From contig DVGC01000003.1 in assembly GCA_018712915.1 (NCBI GenBank), positions 1-39,385 of the forward strand: a DNA stretch of 39,385 nucleotides, read 5' to 3'. The position numbers and the translations under genes were made by a program. Shown piece by piece: positions 16,396-23,438 of this stretch. A model generated the notes under the pieces. It searched no databases and was not told the DNA's origin. It was given only the letters and a program-made list of their open reading frames with translations. This DNA comes from Candidatus Copromonas faecavium (nom. illeg.). GTDB taxonomy: Bacteria; Bacillota; Clostridia; Lachnospirales; Lachnospiraceae. Every line of letters begins with the position of its first letter. Positions within the stretch are counted from its first letter, which is position 1.

Positions 16396-17472
16396 CTAAA
16401 ACCCGAAGAACCGGTTCACTCCTGCTAAAAGCCCGTCTGCCTGCCGTTCCAAGGTCTCCGCTGAATGGCTGGATGCCTTATCTCCCAGTTCAATGTCCAC
16501 GCTGGGAACCGTCGAATAGGAGGTCTGGGTCAGGTCCATTTCCATGGACCCGGAAGAAAAGATCTTGTTTCCTGTCCCCCTTAGCCCTTCAATCAGACAT
16601 TCTCCCAGCTGGTTATGAGACTGCCAGTGAGAGGCCACCGGTTCCATTGCCCGGTAGGATGCCTGGCTGGGTACGCTCATATAAAAAGCACCCTTATCCG
16701 TCGATGTAGAATCCCAGTGGAGGGCAATATGGCAATGGGCCTGCTGATTGGCCAGCACCGTCCGGGCCACATTATCCAGCTGAACATCCTCACTCTCCCG
16801 AATCATCAGAACATCGTAGCCGTCCGCCAGCAGCTTGTCCCGGAAAATCTTTGCCATCTCCAGGGTCACATCCCGTTCTGCCGTTCCATCCGCAAACGTC
16901 ATCCCGGAAGAAACAGCGACCGCCATTGTCGCCCCGGCCCCTGTGGTTCCTCCTGTTACCTTCGGCGTCTTATCCGGATGACAGTAGGTTTTCACCGACT
17001 CTCCGCCTGCGGTGCCATGGCCCGCATTGACGCATACGGTCTTTCCTTTCCGGTTTTCACTGGCGCTCTGGTAATAAACCGCCTTCCCGCTGTTGATGGC
17101 AGAAAACGAGGCATACGGGGCATTTTCATCCAGTCCCACTTCCCAGGAAGCAGACGCCAGACTGCTTCCAGCTTCTGTCCCGCTTTTTCCGGCCGGTGCT
17201 GCTTCTGTCAGATACCTGGTTGCCACATAAACAGAGTAGCTGGAATTTTCTACCCTTACTTCACTCCATTCCCCCTGATTGGACACACGCTCCAGTTTCG
17301 TCCCACGGGGATATGTTCCCAACACCGCATCCGCCTCCTTGGACGGACGGTTTCTATAATTCAAAGCCGATGCATTCACATATACCGTATCTGCCAGCGC
17401 CGGAAATGCCATTCCGACCGCCAGAAGAAATCCCAGACCGGCTGCAGTCCTGGTAACCTTTCTCCTTCTCAT
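16396..17472 (-). CDS. Secreted N-acetylmuramoyl-L-alanine amidase (SH3 + Amidase_3)
   Basis: A 358-residue peptidoglycan amidase. A signal peptide occupies residues ~1-28 (basic RRRK, hydrophobic core, cleavage after ALA). A bacterial SH3 domain follows (~29-90; ALNYRNRPS, GTKLERVSNQGEWSEVRV). The Amidase_3 domain occupies the C-terminal ~210 residues, with zinc and catalytic residues in NAGHG, TAERD, ALHWDSTST and VDIELG. I chose the ATG at 17472 because AGGAGG lies 10 bases upstream, whereas the ATG at 17517 has no good ribosome-binding site. The enzyme cuts the bond between MurNAc and the stem peptide outside the membrane. It sits downstream of the Cys-rich protein and the NlpC/P60 peptidase, on the same strand but past a terminator. 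Confidence 0.92.
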   Translation of the reverse strand: MRRRKVTRTAAGLGFLLAVGMAFPALADTVYVNASALNYRNRPSKEADAVLGTYPRGTKLERVSNQGEWSEVRVENSSYSVYVATRYLTEAAPAGKSGTEAGSSLASASWEVGLDENAPYASFSAINSGKAVYYQSASENRKGKTVCVNAGHGTAGGESVKTYCHPDKTPKVTGGTTGAGATMAVAVSSGMTFADGTAERDVTLEMAKIFRDKLLADGYDVLMIRESEDVQLDNVARTVLANQQAHCHIALHWDSTSTDKGAFYMSVPSQASYRAMEPVASHWQSHNQLGECLIEGLRGTGNKIFSSGSMEMDLTQTSYSTVPSVDIELGDKASSHSAETLERQADGLLAGVNRFFGF

Positions 17473-17707
17473 TTCTTTCCTTCCTCCTGATTGTTTGTTC
17501 CAGTTCCCTTTTTTCATGGTTCTGCCTGAAATCCTTTTATCGTCTTTCCCAACATATTTTTCTGAAAATCCTTCTCAAAAACTGTTCCACTGTCATCATA
17601 TCATATTCCAGGTTCCAATGGCAGGCTTTTTTCCTTACATTTCCTTTACGCTCTGCCCTTGTTTTGACACATCGATTGCAAAAAACTCGGGAAACAGTCC
17701 AAAACTG

Positions 17708-17735
17708 CAAAAAGAAGGAGCCGTAAGGCCCCCTC
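17708..17735 (-). terminator. Terminator of the Cys-rich gene
   Basis: On the minus strand GGGGCC, TTAC loop and GGCTCC (one G-T pair) are followed by TTCTTTTT. It starts just after the stop codon at 17738. The rest of the 265-base gap 17473-17737 contains no gene I can support. Confidence 0.65.
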
Positions 17736-17737
17736 TC

Positions 17738-18196
17738 CTAGCACTCTAAACAATTGACAGGCACGCAGGTGCACCCAAGATTTGCATTTCCCGTACAGCC
17801 GCAGCCCGACTGTGCAGCCGATCCGGAACAGCTCTGGCATCCATCCTGGTAACCGGCATTATAACCGGCCTGATAGCCATCATTATAGCCTGCCTGATAC
17901 CCTTCATAATATCCGGCCCGGTAACCATCGTTGTATCCGGCCTCATAGCCATTGCGGAAAGCTTCCTGACTGCTCTGACAGCCGCAGCCTCCTGAACACG
18001 AATTCTGACAGCAGCAGCCCGTGTTCTGACTGTTGGTACAGCCGCAGCCATCATTCCGGCAGCCGGTGCAGCAGCCCATACTCTGATTTGACGCACAGCC
18101 GCAGCTTCCTGCGGACTGATTTCCCGAGCAGCTTCCGGAGCATGAATTCCGGCAGCCCCAGTTCCGGCAGCCCCATCTATTTCCGAAACATCCCAT
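17738..18196 (-). CDS. Cysteine-rich protein with nine GYxx repeats
   Basis: A 152-residue protein with 26 cysteines, no signal peptide and no membrane segment. Residues 1-76 are Cys/Gly/Asn/Ser-rich with CGC, GCC and CCC clusters. Residues 83-118 are nine consecutive GYxx tetrads (GYEA, GYND, GYRA, GYYE and so on), arranged as 8-residue AGYNDGYQ-type units. Residues 119-152 are Cys-rich again and end in C. Such G-x3-G periodicity usually forms a helix with a glycine/tyrosine face, as in Yae1- or FliH-type repeats. AAGGAGA stands 5 bases before the ATG, and a sigma-K-like box lies just upstream. It lies between two wall hydrolases. A cross-linked spore-coat or envelope structural protein, or a metal-binding protein, are the main options; I do not recognise the family. 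Confidence 0.8.
   Translation of the reverse strand: MGCFGNRWGCRNWGCRNSCSGSCSGNQSAGSCGCASNQSMGCCTGCRNDGCGCTNSQNTGCCCQNSCSGGCGCQSSQEAFRNGYEAGYNDGYRAGYYEGYQAGYNDGYQAGYNAGYQDGCQSCSGSAAQSGCGCTGNANLGCTCVPVNCLEC
17843..17950 (-). repeat. Tandem 24-bp coding repeat (GYxx units)
   Basis: About 4.5 imperfect copies of a 24-bp unit encode the AGYNDGYQ-type octapeptides of the Cys-rich protein. The copies differ mainly at third positions and at the variable codons, which suggests selection on the protein rather than very recent duplication. Confidence 0.8.
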
Positions 18197-18227
18197 ATTG
18201 ATTCTCCTTCATAACTAGTTTGTACTA

Positions 18228-18236
18228 TATCATATG
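18228..18236 (-). promoter_or_regulatory. Sigma-K-like -10 element upstream of the Cys-rich gene
   Basis: CATATGATA on the minus strand fits the mother-cell sigma-K -10 consensus CATANNNTA, with an ACC triplet 15 bases upstream as a possible -35. The predicted transcript start is about 25 bases before the ATG. The motif is short, so this is suggestive only. Confidence 0.35.
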
Positions 18237-18277
18237 GGATGTCCCGGAAAAGGTGCATCTTTTGCATATATCCGGCT

Positions 18278-19993
18278 TTAATCTCCGAGAACATTGACAA
18301 TCTTGGCCGGAGTTCTGTAATTCCAGGTGGAAATCTTGATACCTGTCCTTGCGCTGGATGCATGACACACCTGCCCGTTGCCAATATAAAGGGCAACATG
18401 GTTGATTGTGCCGTCGCTTCCGGCATAGAATACCAGATCACCCGGGCGCATCTCACTGGCAGAAATGGCCCGTCCGCAGTTTGCCTGGGATGCGGAATGA
18501 TGGGGCAGGGACACGCCAAAGTGCGCCATAACCGCCATGGTAAATCCAGAACAGTCGGCTCCGTTTGTCAGGCTGGAGCCGCCGTAAACATACGGATTGC
18601 CCACAAACTGAACTGCATAGTTGGCAATCTCCGCTCTCCTGGAGGAAACGCTTCCTGACTTGGAGCCGGCACTTCCCCCAGAGCTTCCGCCGGAAGAACC
18701 GGAATCGCTTCCCGCCACAACTCTGGAATATGGAATCGCCTCATTCAGGCCATACCGTACATCCACGTAATCGCTGGAAATAAAGGCATTGGTATCATCG
18801 ATGGCCACCTCTACCCATCCATCCTGCTGGCTCAGTACCAGGAAACTCTCCTGATTGGAAATCTGAGTCCAGATGGCAGCATCAGTGCTCGGCTCCGTCC
18901 TGACGTTGACACCGTCCGTATTGGCATAAGCCATCAGCTGGGCCACTTCCATAGCCTTATCCTTTGCCTCCTGTCCGGTCAGAATATACTCTGCTTTTAC
19001 ATAACCCGTAATGTCTCCGGAACGGATTCTGTACCAGCCCTCGACCGGTTCTTCCAGAATATCACAGCCAGCATTTCCAGGAAGTTTTCCAATGATCTCA
19101 CCATCCGTCTCGCTGGGTTCGTCCCTTACGTTCAGATAGTTGGTTACATTTGAAATTCCCAGATTGTCATACAGATTCAGCACCGTAGTCCGCATATCCT
19201 GACGGTGGGCCTCATTTAATGCATACCGTGCTGTCACATAATCAGAAGAGATATAGCCATCCTCAATCTGAATCCAGCCATTCTCTTCTCCCAGAACCAG
19301 ATACCGCTCATCTTTCATCACCTGGCCCACAATTTCCGAATCCTGGCTGGCTTCTGCCCGCACGTTCAGCTTGTCTGCCTCGATAATGGCCCGTTCCTTC
19401 ACATCGGTCGACGCCATTTCTCTGGCTTTTTCTCCCGTATGAACGTACTGAGAACTGACATAGCCCGTTACTCCGCCAGAGGAAATTTTATACCATCCTT
19501 CCACGGAAGTATCCAGAATCTCACAGGCCCCTCCTCTGGGAAGTTCCCCGATGACCTCTCCAAAGCTTTCCGGCGTTTTCCTGATGTTGAGATAACCGGA
19601 AACCTCGGCGATGCCAAGATTGGCATAACTATCCAGAACGTTCTGTACCGTCTCCGCGTATGCTTTGGATGCGGCTTCTTCATCCGAAAGCGTCGTCTCC
19701 AGCACAATGGATGCCTGGGTCGGATCCGTTTCCGGCGGAGCCGTTGTCTCAAGAGAAGCGGCAGCCGTTTCTACGCGCATGACGCCCCCCTGTCCCATCC
19801 GGTCTCCCAGAACTCCTCCCGCGATGGCAACTGCCGCCACCACAGCTACGGCTGCTCCGCCGCCGGCCAGTATTTTTCTGTAGTCTTTCTGTTCACGCTT
19901 TTTCCTTATGTCATACAGACGTTTTAAAGGTCCTTCTGTTTCCCGAACCTCCTGCTCTTCCCCCTGATTCACATCCTTTTTTTCGTCTGACAT
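18278..19993 (-). CDS. Membrane-anchored four-SH3 NlpC/P60 peptidase
   Basis: A 571-residue cell-wall endopeptidase. The first ~40 residues are charged and cytoplasmic, and one membrane helix spans ~41-62. Then come four bacterial SH3 domains, each with a YLNIR/KLNVR/YLNVR/GVNVR strand, in two alternating pairs (1 resembles 3, 2 resembles 4). A Gly/Ser linker leads to the NlpC/P60 domain (~450-571) with catalytic Cys in ADCSGF (~481) and histidines in INHVALYIG (~532) and CHASS (~544). It should cut stem peptides outside the membrane. I chose the ATG at 19993 because it has GGGAG 5 bases upstream and because the promoter places the transcript start at about 20047, the position of the only earlier ATG. 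Confidence 0.9.
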   Translation of the reverse strand: MSDEKKDVNQGEEQEVRETEGPLKRLYDIRKKREQKDYRKILAGGGAAVAVVAAVAIAGGVLGDRMGQGGVMRVETAAASLETTAPPETDPTQASIVLETTLSDEEAASKAYAETVQNVLDSYANLGIAEVSGYLNIRKTPESFGEVIGELPRGGACEILDTSVEGWYKISSGGVTGYVSSQYVHTGEKAREMASTDVKERAIIEADKLNVRAEASQDSEIVGQVMKDERYLVLGEENGWIQIEDGYISSDYVTARYALNEAHRQDMRTTVLNLYDNLGISNVTNYLNVRDEPSETDGEIIGKLPGNAGCDILEEPVEGWYRIRSGDITGYVKAEYILTGQEAKDKAMEVAQLMAYANTDGVNVRTEPSTDAAIWTQISNQESFLVLSQQDGWVEVAIDDTNAFISSDYVDVRYGLNEAIPYSRVVAGSDSGSSGGSSGGSAGSKSGSVSSRRAEIANYAVQFVGNPYVYGGSSLTNGADCSGFTMAVMAHFGVSLPHHSASQANCGRAISASEMRPGDLVFYAGSDGTINHVALYIGNGQVCHASSARTGIKISTWNYRTPAKIVNVLGD

Positions 19994-20053
19994 CGTTTCT
20001 CCCGCTGTCCGGAACGCTCCGGACTGTTTTTCTTTTTCAGGTTCCATTGGTAC

Positions 20054-20083
20054 ATTTTAGCAAACCATGTCTAGACTTGTCAA
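20054..20083 (-). promoter_or_regulatory. Sigma-A promoter of the NlpC/P60 gene
   Basis: TTGACA (20083-20078), 18-base spacer, TAAAAT (20059-20054) on the minus strand. The predicted start falls at about 20047, which argues against translation from the ATG there unless the mRNA is leaderless. Confidence 0.7.
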
Positions 20084-20198
20084 ATTTTTTCCATGCCGGA
20101 CGTTTTCGCGGGAAAATAAAGTCCCATTTTCTCCCTTTGCCGATGTCCGTCTCTCAACAGCCGATACCGGTCATGGCAAATAAAGCCACGTTCCTGCG

Positions 20199-20238
20199 AA
20201 AAAAGACCGGCCCGGAGAAAGTTCCCCGGTGCCGGCCT
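20199..20238 (-). terminator. Terminator of the tyrosine recombinase gene
   Basis: A GC-rich stem (GGCCGG/CCGG against CCGG/CCGGTC on the minus strand, 20237-20205) is followed by TTTTTT at 20204-20199. It lies 40 bases after the recombinase stop codon. Confidence 0.75.
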
Positions 20239-20277
20239 TGAGCCTGAATTTTCATGTTTCTTCTGTTTCCGTTTCCT

Positions 20278-21084
20278 TTACCAGTCCACAACCCGGTCCA
20301 CAATATCCTGCTGCTCCGTACTGGTTCTTCTTAAGTAGATGCGCGTCGTCTCAATGCTTTCATGTCCCATCAGATCCGCCAGCAGAGACAGATCGTTAAA
20401 CCGCTCAAGAAAGCTCTTGGCAAAGCGGTGGCGGAACGAATGTGGGTAAATGACTGCCTGATCGATTCCATACCGGGCGGCCAGTACCTTTAACTGTCCT
20501 GCGATTCCTCTGGTTGTAATCCGTTTCCCCTGTTTGTTAAGAAAAAGGAAGCCGCTTTCCTGGCCTTTTTCTTTCAGCCAGTCAGCGGCTTCTGTCCGGA
20601 GCGATTTTGGAATGTAGATACGCCGCAGCTTCCCTCCCTTGGAGTAAAGATCTACGTATCCAATCCTCACATGCTCCGCCTTAATCTGCACCAGTTCACT
20701 GACCCGGACGCCAGTGGCGGCCATGAGCCGCACCACAAAGTACCAAAACAGTTCCCCGTCTTTCTTCAGCGATTTTTTAAAATACTCATAATCAGCCTCA
20801 CTGATAACATTTTCGAGGAAAGCTTTCTGCTGCACCTTAATAAACTGCAGCTTCAAATCTCCCTTTCCAATGCTTTCCAGGTAACAGTTGATGGCCCGGA
20901 TCCGCAAATTCACCGTCTTGGGCTTGTAGGATTCAATCAGCCACATTTTGTGATCCCGCAAGCCCCTTTTCGTCACCTCGTCATACTGGTTAAAAAACTG
21001 TCTGACGGCGAATAAGTAGGAAGAAATGGTGTTCTCCGACAAATTCGTGCTTCTCAAATACGCTTCAAATTCTTCTGTCTTCAT
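20278..21084 (-). CDS. Tyrosine recombinase / integrase
   Basis: A 268-residue XerC/D-type site-specific recombinase. The N-terminal SAM-like DNA-binding domain (~1-95) contains NLSENTISSYLFAVRQFF. The catalytic domain has Arg in TGVRVSELVQ, Lys in SKGGKLR, HSFRH with the second Arg, the histidine of LMGHESIETTRIYL and the nucleophilic tyrosine in that same segment. It appears intact and active. No phage, conjugation or excisionase gene accompanies it, so it is probably a domestic or DNA-inversion recombinase, not an island integrase. Its start codon and AGGAGG lie within a 28-bp palindrome. It is not the replichore dimer-resolution XerC/D by obvious context; that remains possible. Confidence 0.92.
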   Translation of the reverse strand: MKTEEFEAYLRSTNLSENTISSYLFAVRQFFNQYDEVTKRGLRDHKMWLIESYKPKTVNLRIRAINCYLESIGKGDLKLQFIKVQQKAFLENVISEADYEYFKKSLKKDGELFWYFVVRLMAATGVRVSELVQIKAEHVRIGYVDLYSKGGKLRRIYIPKSLRTEAADWLKEKGQESGFLFLNKQGKRITTRGIAGQLKVLAARYGIDQAVIYPHSFRHRFAKSFLERFNDLSLLADLMGHESIETTRIYLRRTSTEQQDIVDRVVDW

Positions 21085-21108
21085 ACTGAAGTCCTCCTTT
21101 CAGTATGA
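21081..21108. promoter_or_regulatory. 10-8-10 palindrome enclosing the recombinase ribosome-binding site
   Basis: TCATACTGAA (21081-21090) and TTCAGTATGA (21099-21108) are perfect 10-base inverted arms around an 8-base spacer. On the minus strand the spacer carries the AGGAGG of the recombinase, and one arm contains its ATG. In mRNA this would place the Shine-Dalgarno in a loop and the start codon in a stem. In DNA, the size and arm/spacer layout resemble a core site for a tyrosine recombinase. Confidence 0.75.
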
Positions 21109-21178
21109 TTCTAACAGCCATTTCTCCCATATGTACCAATATTTTCCAATTTAAGACAAGATTCGACGCCGTTTGCCG

Positions 21179-22117
21179 TTATTTCTTTCCCAGAGTCTGG
21201 AAATGTTCCATTGTTCCGTAAAGTTCCAGAATTTTTTCAAATTCTGCTTCGTCGTGGAAAGAACAGGCGCCGCGTCCATATGCCTTTGCCACCTCCAGCA
21301 TGAATCTGGCCGCATCATCCAAATCCTCCAGATGCATGGCTCCTGTAGCGCAGCCGGCTACCATGGTTTCTGTCGTGATGGCTACTCCGACAACCGGTGC
21401 CTTTGTGGCTGTTGCCGGCTGAAGAATGCTGTTTAAATGATACAGTCCGTTGCCGTAAGGAGTTATATCCTGCTGAGTCAGGGCAAATACCTGGGGCAGG
21501 CGTCCCGTGGTCGTCTGCATAATATCAAGAAGATCCTCGCTGACCCGGAGAATGTATCCCTGACGTACCGTCGGTGAAATGGCAAAGCCGCGGTGATTGA
21601 TAATCCGGTTGCCCTTTGTGGTATCCACCACCAGAACACCATCCAGCGCGTCCGTTACTTCTTCCTTATTTACCTGCCAGGTTTCCACCGGTGAATTCAT
21701 AAACGGAACCGGATCGTGAGGCGCAGTAGGCGCATCCGGGCATACATGAGTGGAGATAAACACATCCCCTTCCAGAATATCGCCTTTTTTCTGCATATCC
21801 AGTAACTTTGCTCCTACGGCCAAAGCAACCAGAGCTCCGTCTCCGTCAGATACAAAGCCTATGCGCTCCGGGCGCGCGCCCAGTCCGCCAAGCCGTCCAA
21901 GAATCCCCAGGGTCTTCGCATTTCCCCCGTTGATTTTTCCGTTTCGTCCGGGAACCGTAAGGCGCACCATATCCGTGTGCCCTTTGGGACCGGTTAACGG
22001 ATATGTTTCCACCATACAGTCAGGCACGATGGATTTAAAATATTCCACCACCTGTTCTCCCGACGCGTTGGCACTGTCCAGAATATCAAATAACTCCAGA
22101 AACTGTTTGTAAAGCAT
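21179..22117 (-). CDS. DUF1177 domain-containing protein
   Basis: A 312-residue protein matching the DUF1177 family across its length. Recognisable segments are LTVPGRNGKINGGNAKTL, GRLGGLGARPERIGFVSDGD, ISTHVCPDAPTAPHDPVPF, VDTTKGNRIINHRGFAISP and LRVSEDLLDIMQTTTGR. The conserved His/Asp/Cys-containing segments suggest a metal-dependent hydrolase, but no member with a proven reaction is known to me. The ATG follows GAAAGGGGAAGG. It lies between the recombinase and the TAXI lipoprotein gene, separated from the latter by a hairpin-rich 238-base gap, so it is probably its own unit. Confidence 0.85.
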   Translation of the reverse strand: MLYKQFLELFDILDSANASGEQVVEYFKSIVPDCMVETYPLTGPKGHTDMVRLTVPGRNGKINGGNAKTLGILGRLGGLGARPERIGFVSDGDGALVALAVGAKLLDMQKKGDILEGDVFISTHVCPDAPTAPHDPVPFMNSPVETWQVNKEEVTDALDGVLVVDTTKGNRIINHRGFAISPTVRQGYILRVSEDLLDIMQTTTGRLPQVFALTQQDITPYGNGLYHLNSILQPATATKAPVVGVAITTETMVAGCATGAMHLEDLDDAARFMLEVAKAYGRGACSFHDEAEFEKILELYGTMEHFQTLGKK

Positions 22118-22212
22118 ATAACACCTTCCCCTTTCTTTCCGCCGCAGCCTTTCTGCAGCTGTAATTCCATATTTTTATTGCTACCTGTGCACACCCGTTT
22201 CCCCATTTTCTA

Positions 22213-22309
22213 AAAAAAGCCGAATATGCCAGGCATCTCATGGCCGATGGCCATGAAACATCCCTCATCTGGCGGTCACCGTATCATGGCCGCTTTACAG
22301 CCATGATAC
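22213..22309. other. Hairpin-rich intergenic region upstream of the DUF1177 gene
   Basis: Two perfect inverted repeats lie in this gap: TCATGGCC/GGCCATGA (22238-22245, 22249-22256) and GTATCATGGC/GCCATGATAC (22281-22290, 22300-22309). They share the TCATGGC core. On the minus strand they are followed by a smaller ATGC-CTG-GCAT fold and TTTTTTT (22218-22212). The arrangement could be the terminator of the TAXI gene, an attenuator for the DUF1177 gene or a dimeric-repressor site. No gene is visible in 22118-22355. Confidence 0.5.
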
Positions 22310-22355
22310 CTGCACATCCCGGTTTGCACGTTTCCCGCCCAAATCCGGCCGCAGA

Positions 22356-23438
22356 TTACTGCAGATACCCGCTTTCCTCATAATACCGTCTGGCACCCTC
22401 ATGAAGAGGGGCCGGCAAATCATTGCAGAGAAATTCCTCTTCCAGCATAGCGCTCATAAACCCATGGCCTCCGGCATACACCGGACCGTTGACATCCATA
22501 GCCATGGCAATCTCATAGGCTAGTTCCTCATCCATATCCGAAGAGGCACAAAGGAGAACCTTAACGCCAAAAGTAGAAACCGCCTCCTGCTGCCCGGCAA
22601 ACGTCCCGGCCGGAAGCTCTCCCTGATACAAAAACGGAGCCTCTTTTAAAATCGCGTCCAGTTCTTCCTGGGTATATTTTAAAAACACCAGCTCTGTTCC
22701 TTCGGGAACCTGCTGCCAGGAGCCGGAAGGAACCTCGTCAAAGCTGTGGGAAGCCAATGCCCAGTCCTCTAAAACCCATTCCATTCCTTCAGAAAGGCCA
22801 AGAGGCTCAAAATATGTATTTTCTTCATCAATCCCCATCACCGACAGAGAAAGCTTGGACATCCGCTCCGTCACCGAGCCTTCCGTCCCGGTTCCGATGA
22901 GCCCTCCCTTTAAATCATGAACCCACGACAGTCCCGTATCTGCCTTGGCCGTCCATGCGGAAAGCACCGGATAGCAGGCAGCAAGAACCCGCAGCTTTTC
23001 CTTGGGCTCGCCTTCAAATACGCCGGTTCCATTGCAGGCATCCCAGGCCGTTTCCCCTGAAACCATTACCAGGTCCACCGATCCATTGTCCACATTCTCT
23101 GCGTTGACCGGAGAGCCTTTGGATTCAGAAACCTGAACGTGAGCCCCAGGAACCGTGTTGTTGATAATGGATGCCGCCGTTTCCCCCGCCAGATCCATCA
23201 CGGAGCCGTCCGTAAAGGTTTCCATGGTCAGAAGGAACCGCTCCGGCTCCTCTTCTGCTCCTTCCGGGGCCTGGCTGCAGCCGGCAAGAAGGCAGAGCAG
23301 CGAAGCCAGCACCCAGCCTTTAAAAAAACGAAGCTTCTTTGTCTTTCCTGCGCGGACATTTTCTGTCCGCACTGGGCGGACAAATTGAGCGGGCTTTTCC
23401 TGGTTCTCTTTCTTTCCTATCATGCTTTTTCCCATCAT
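22356..23438 (-). CDS. TAXI-family TRAP solute-binding lipoprotein (orphan)
   Basis: A ~360-residue extracytoplasmic binding protein of the TAXI type. The lipobox LLAGC follows a hydrophobic stretch around residues 41-55, so the mature protein is lipid-anchored at its cysteine. ETAASIINNTVPGAHVQVSESKGSPVN and the C-terminal PAPLHEGARRYYEESG are typical of the family. The stretch before the signal core is unusually long and basic. I chose the ATG at 23438, whose A is the last base of the galactokinase stop (TGATG), suggesting translational coupling; ATGs at 23435 and 23423 are alternatives, and none has a strong ribosome-binding site. No TAXI-type fused DctQM permease is adjacent. A TRAP permease lies ~15 kb away with its own operon. 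Confidence 0.8.
   Translation of the reverse strand: MMGKSMIGKKENQEKPAQFVRPVRTENVRAGKTKKLRFFKGWVLASLLCLLAGCSQAPEGAEEEPERFLLTMETFTDGSVMDLAGETAASIINNTVPGAHVQVSESKGSPVNAENVDNGSVDLVMVSGETAWDACNGTGVFEGEPKEKLRVLAACYPVLSAWTAKADTGLSWVHDLKGGLIGTGTEGSVTERMSKLSLSVMGIDEENTYFEPLGLSEGMEWVLEDWALASHSFDEVPSGSWQQVPEGTELVFLKYTQEELDAILKEAPFLYQGELPAGTFAGQQEAVSTFGVKVLLCASSDMDEELAYEIAMAMDVNGPVYAGGHGFMSAMLEEEFLCNDLPAPLHEGARRYYEESGYLQ

Noticed and set aside
17746..18519. Long overlapping frame antisense in phase to the Cys-rich gene (257 codons)
   Set aside because: It has no ribosome-binding site, overlaps the end of the NlpC/P60 gene and is explained by the repetitive composition; the 152-residue frame has a strong Shine-Dalgarno.
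20278..21084. Tyrosine recombinase as the integrase of a prophage or integrative element
   Set aside because: No phage, relaxase, excisionase or cargo genes are around it, and its neighbours look like ordinary chromosomal genes.
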